DNA of 5,780 bases from JBGOUJ01 sp041477005. GTDB taxonomy: Bacteria > Acidobacteriota > Terriglobia > Bryobacterales > JACQDG01. The DNA lies in the NCBI GenBank assembly GCA_041477005.1, contig JBGOUJ010000507.1:1-5780 (forward strand), in the 5' to 3' direction. A model generated the notes under the pieces. It saw nothing but the letters and a program-made list of their open reading frames with translations, searched no databases and was not told the DNA's origin. A program made the translations under genes and the position numbers. Position 1 is the first letter of the stretch; each line of letters starts with the position of its first letter. Shown here piece by piece: positions 5,422 to 5,780 of this stretch.

Positions 5422-5780
5422 ATGCTCTTGCGGCGGAGCATTCTAGTTTGCCTGGCAATCTGCTTTGTAGCCCTGGGCGCGGCCCAGCAGCCGCAAGCGG
5501 GCACGCCGGAACCGCCAGCGGCGAAGCCGGAACTGCCAGTGGCGAAGCCGGAACTGCAAGGTCCGGCCCTCTATAGGGAGCACTGCGCCGGCTGTCACGA
5601 CATCCCGGGGCCGACCCGCGCCCCCGCCACGCCCGTGCTCCGGCAGATGTCGCCGGAGGCGATCGTCCACTCTCTCCAAAGCGGGACGATGAAAGAGCAC
5701 GGGACGGCGCTCAGCGCGGCCGAGCGGCGCACGGTGGCCGAGTTCCTGACCGCGAAAACTCTGAGCCGCGAAGAGGCGCC
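5422..5780 (+). CDS. Secreted cytochrome c domain, N-terminus of a probable PQQ/cytochrome dehydrogenase (cut by window edge)
   Basis: The first 119 codons of a gene leaving the right edge. Residues 1-21 form a Sec-type signal (MLLRRSILVCLAICFVALGAA), giving a periplasmic product. A Pro/Ala/Glu/Lys linker (about 22-47) is followed by a c-type heme site, HCAGCH, with C55, C58 and H59; M90 in SGTMKEHG is the probable second axial ligand. The segment MSPEAIVHSLQSGTM and then LSAAERRTVAEFL resembles the cytochrome domain fused ahead of a PQQ beta-propeller in polyvinyl-alcohol-type dehydrogenases, which pass electrons from alcohol oxidation to the heme. The propeller itself lies outside the window, so a stand-alone or otherwise fused cytochrome remains possible. 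The ATG at 5422 is the first that gives the signal peptide; only a weak GAAAG precedes it. Confidence 0.82.
   Translation, partial: MLLRRSILVCLAICFVALGAAQQPQAGTPEPPAAKPELPVAKPELQGPALYREHCAGCHDIPGPTRAPATPVLRQMSPEAIVHSLQSGTMKEHGTALSAAERRTVAEFLTAKTLSREEA
5506..5556 (+). repeat. 21-bp tandem repeat in the cytochrome linker
   Basis: Two full 21-bp units (5506-5526 and 5527-5547) and a third partial unit (to 5556) encode PEPPAAK, PELPVAK and PEL. The copies differ at only a few bases. They form a flexible Pro-rich tether between the signal peptide and the heme domain, and being in multiples of three they could change copy number without breaking the frame. Confidence 0.75.

Overview
The window is GC-rich and most resembles an acidobacterium of the Bryobacter/Solibacter type, or a soil or sediment metagenome contig from that group. 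This is an inference from family content: several cytoplasmic-looking enzyme families carry Tat signals, there is a SelA-like PLP enzyme, and one gene begins like the cytochrome-c/PQQ dehydrogenases common there. No rRNA, tRNA or other taxonomic marker is present.

Layout, right to left on the minus strand, which carries every gene but one. A Tat-exported sugar phosphate isomerase/epimerase-like TIM-barrel protein (5386-4511) is followed 4 nt later by a class I flavoprotein disulfide oxidoreductase of the RclA/MerA-like group (4506-3130); these two look like an operon. A 78-nt gap leads to a small zinc-ribbon/PspC membrane protein (3051-2740). Next is a compact type II toxin-antitoxin module: a Phd/YefM-type antitoxin (2543-2250) overlapping a VapC PIN-domain toxin (2253-1828) by GTGA. 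It has a near-consensus sigma-70 promoter whose -10 lies inside a perfect 20-bp palindrome. A 223-nt spacer rich in short repeats precedes a Tat-signal SelA-like PLP enzyme (1604-390). Immediately after its stop is an orphan Tat-signal start (385-304) with no body, and then the N-terminus of a P1B-type heavy-metal ATPase (303 to beyond position 1).

On the plus strand only the right end is coding. A secreted cytochrome c domain (5422 to beyond 5780) starts 35 nt from the divergent isomerase gene; the spacer contains a perfect 7-3-7 inverted repeat. Its residues fit the N-terminal heme domain of a cytochrome-fused PQQ (polyvinyl-alcohol-type) dehydrogenase, cut by the window edge.

I see no clearly new multi-gene system. 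The most notable points are the promoter/operator architecture of the toxin-antitoxin pair, the GGTACC repeat cluster in front of the SelA-like gene with several competing ATGs, the headless Tat signal at 304-385, and the two genes truncated by the window edges (1-303 and 5422-5780). There is no gene-free stretch longer than 300 bases; the two largest spacers are 1605-1827 and 2544-2739.
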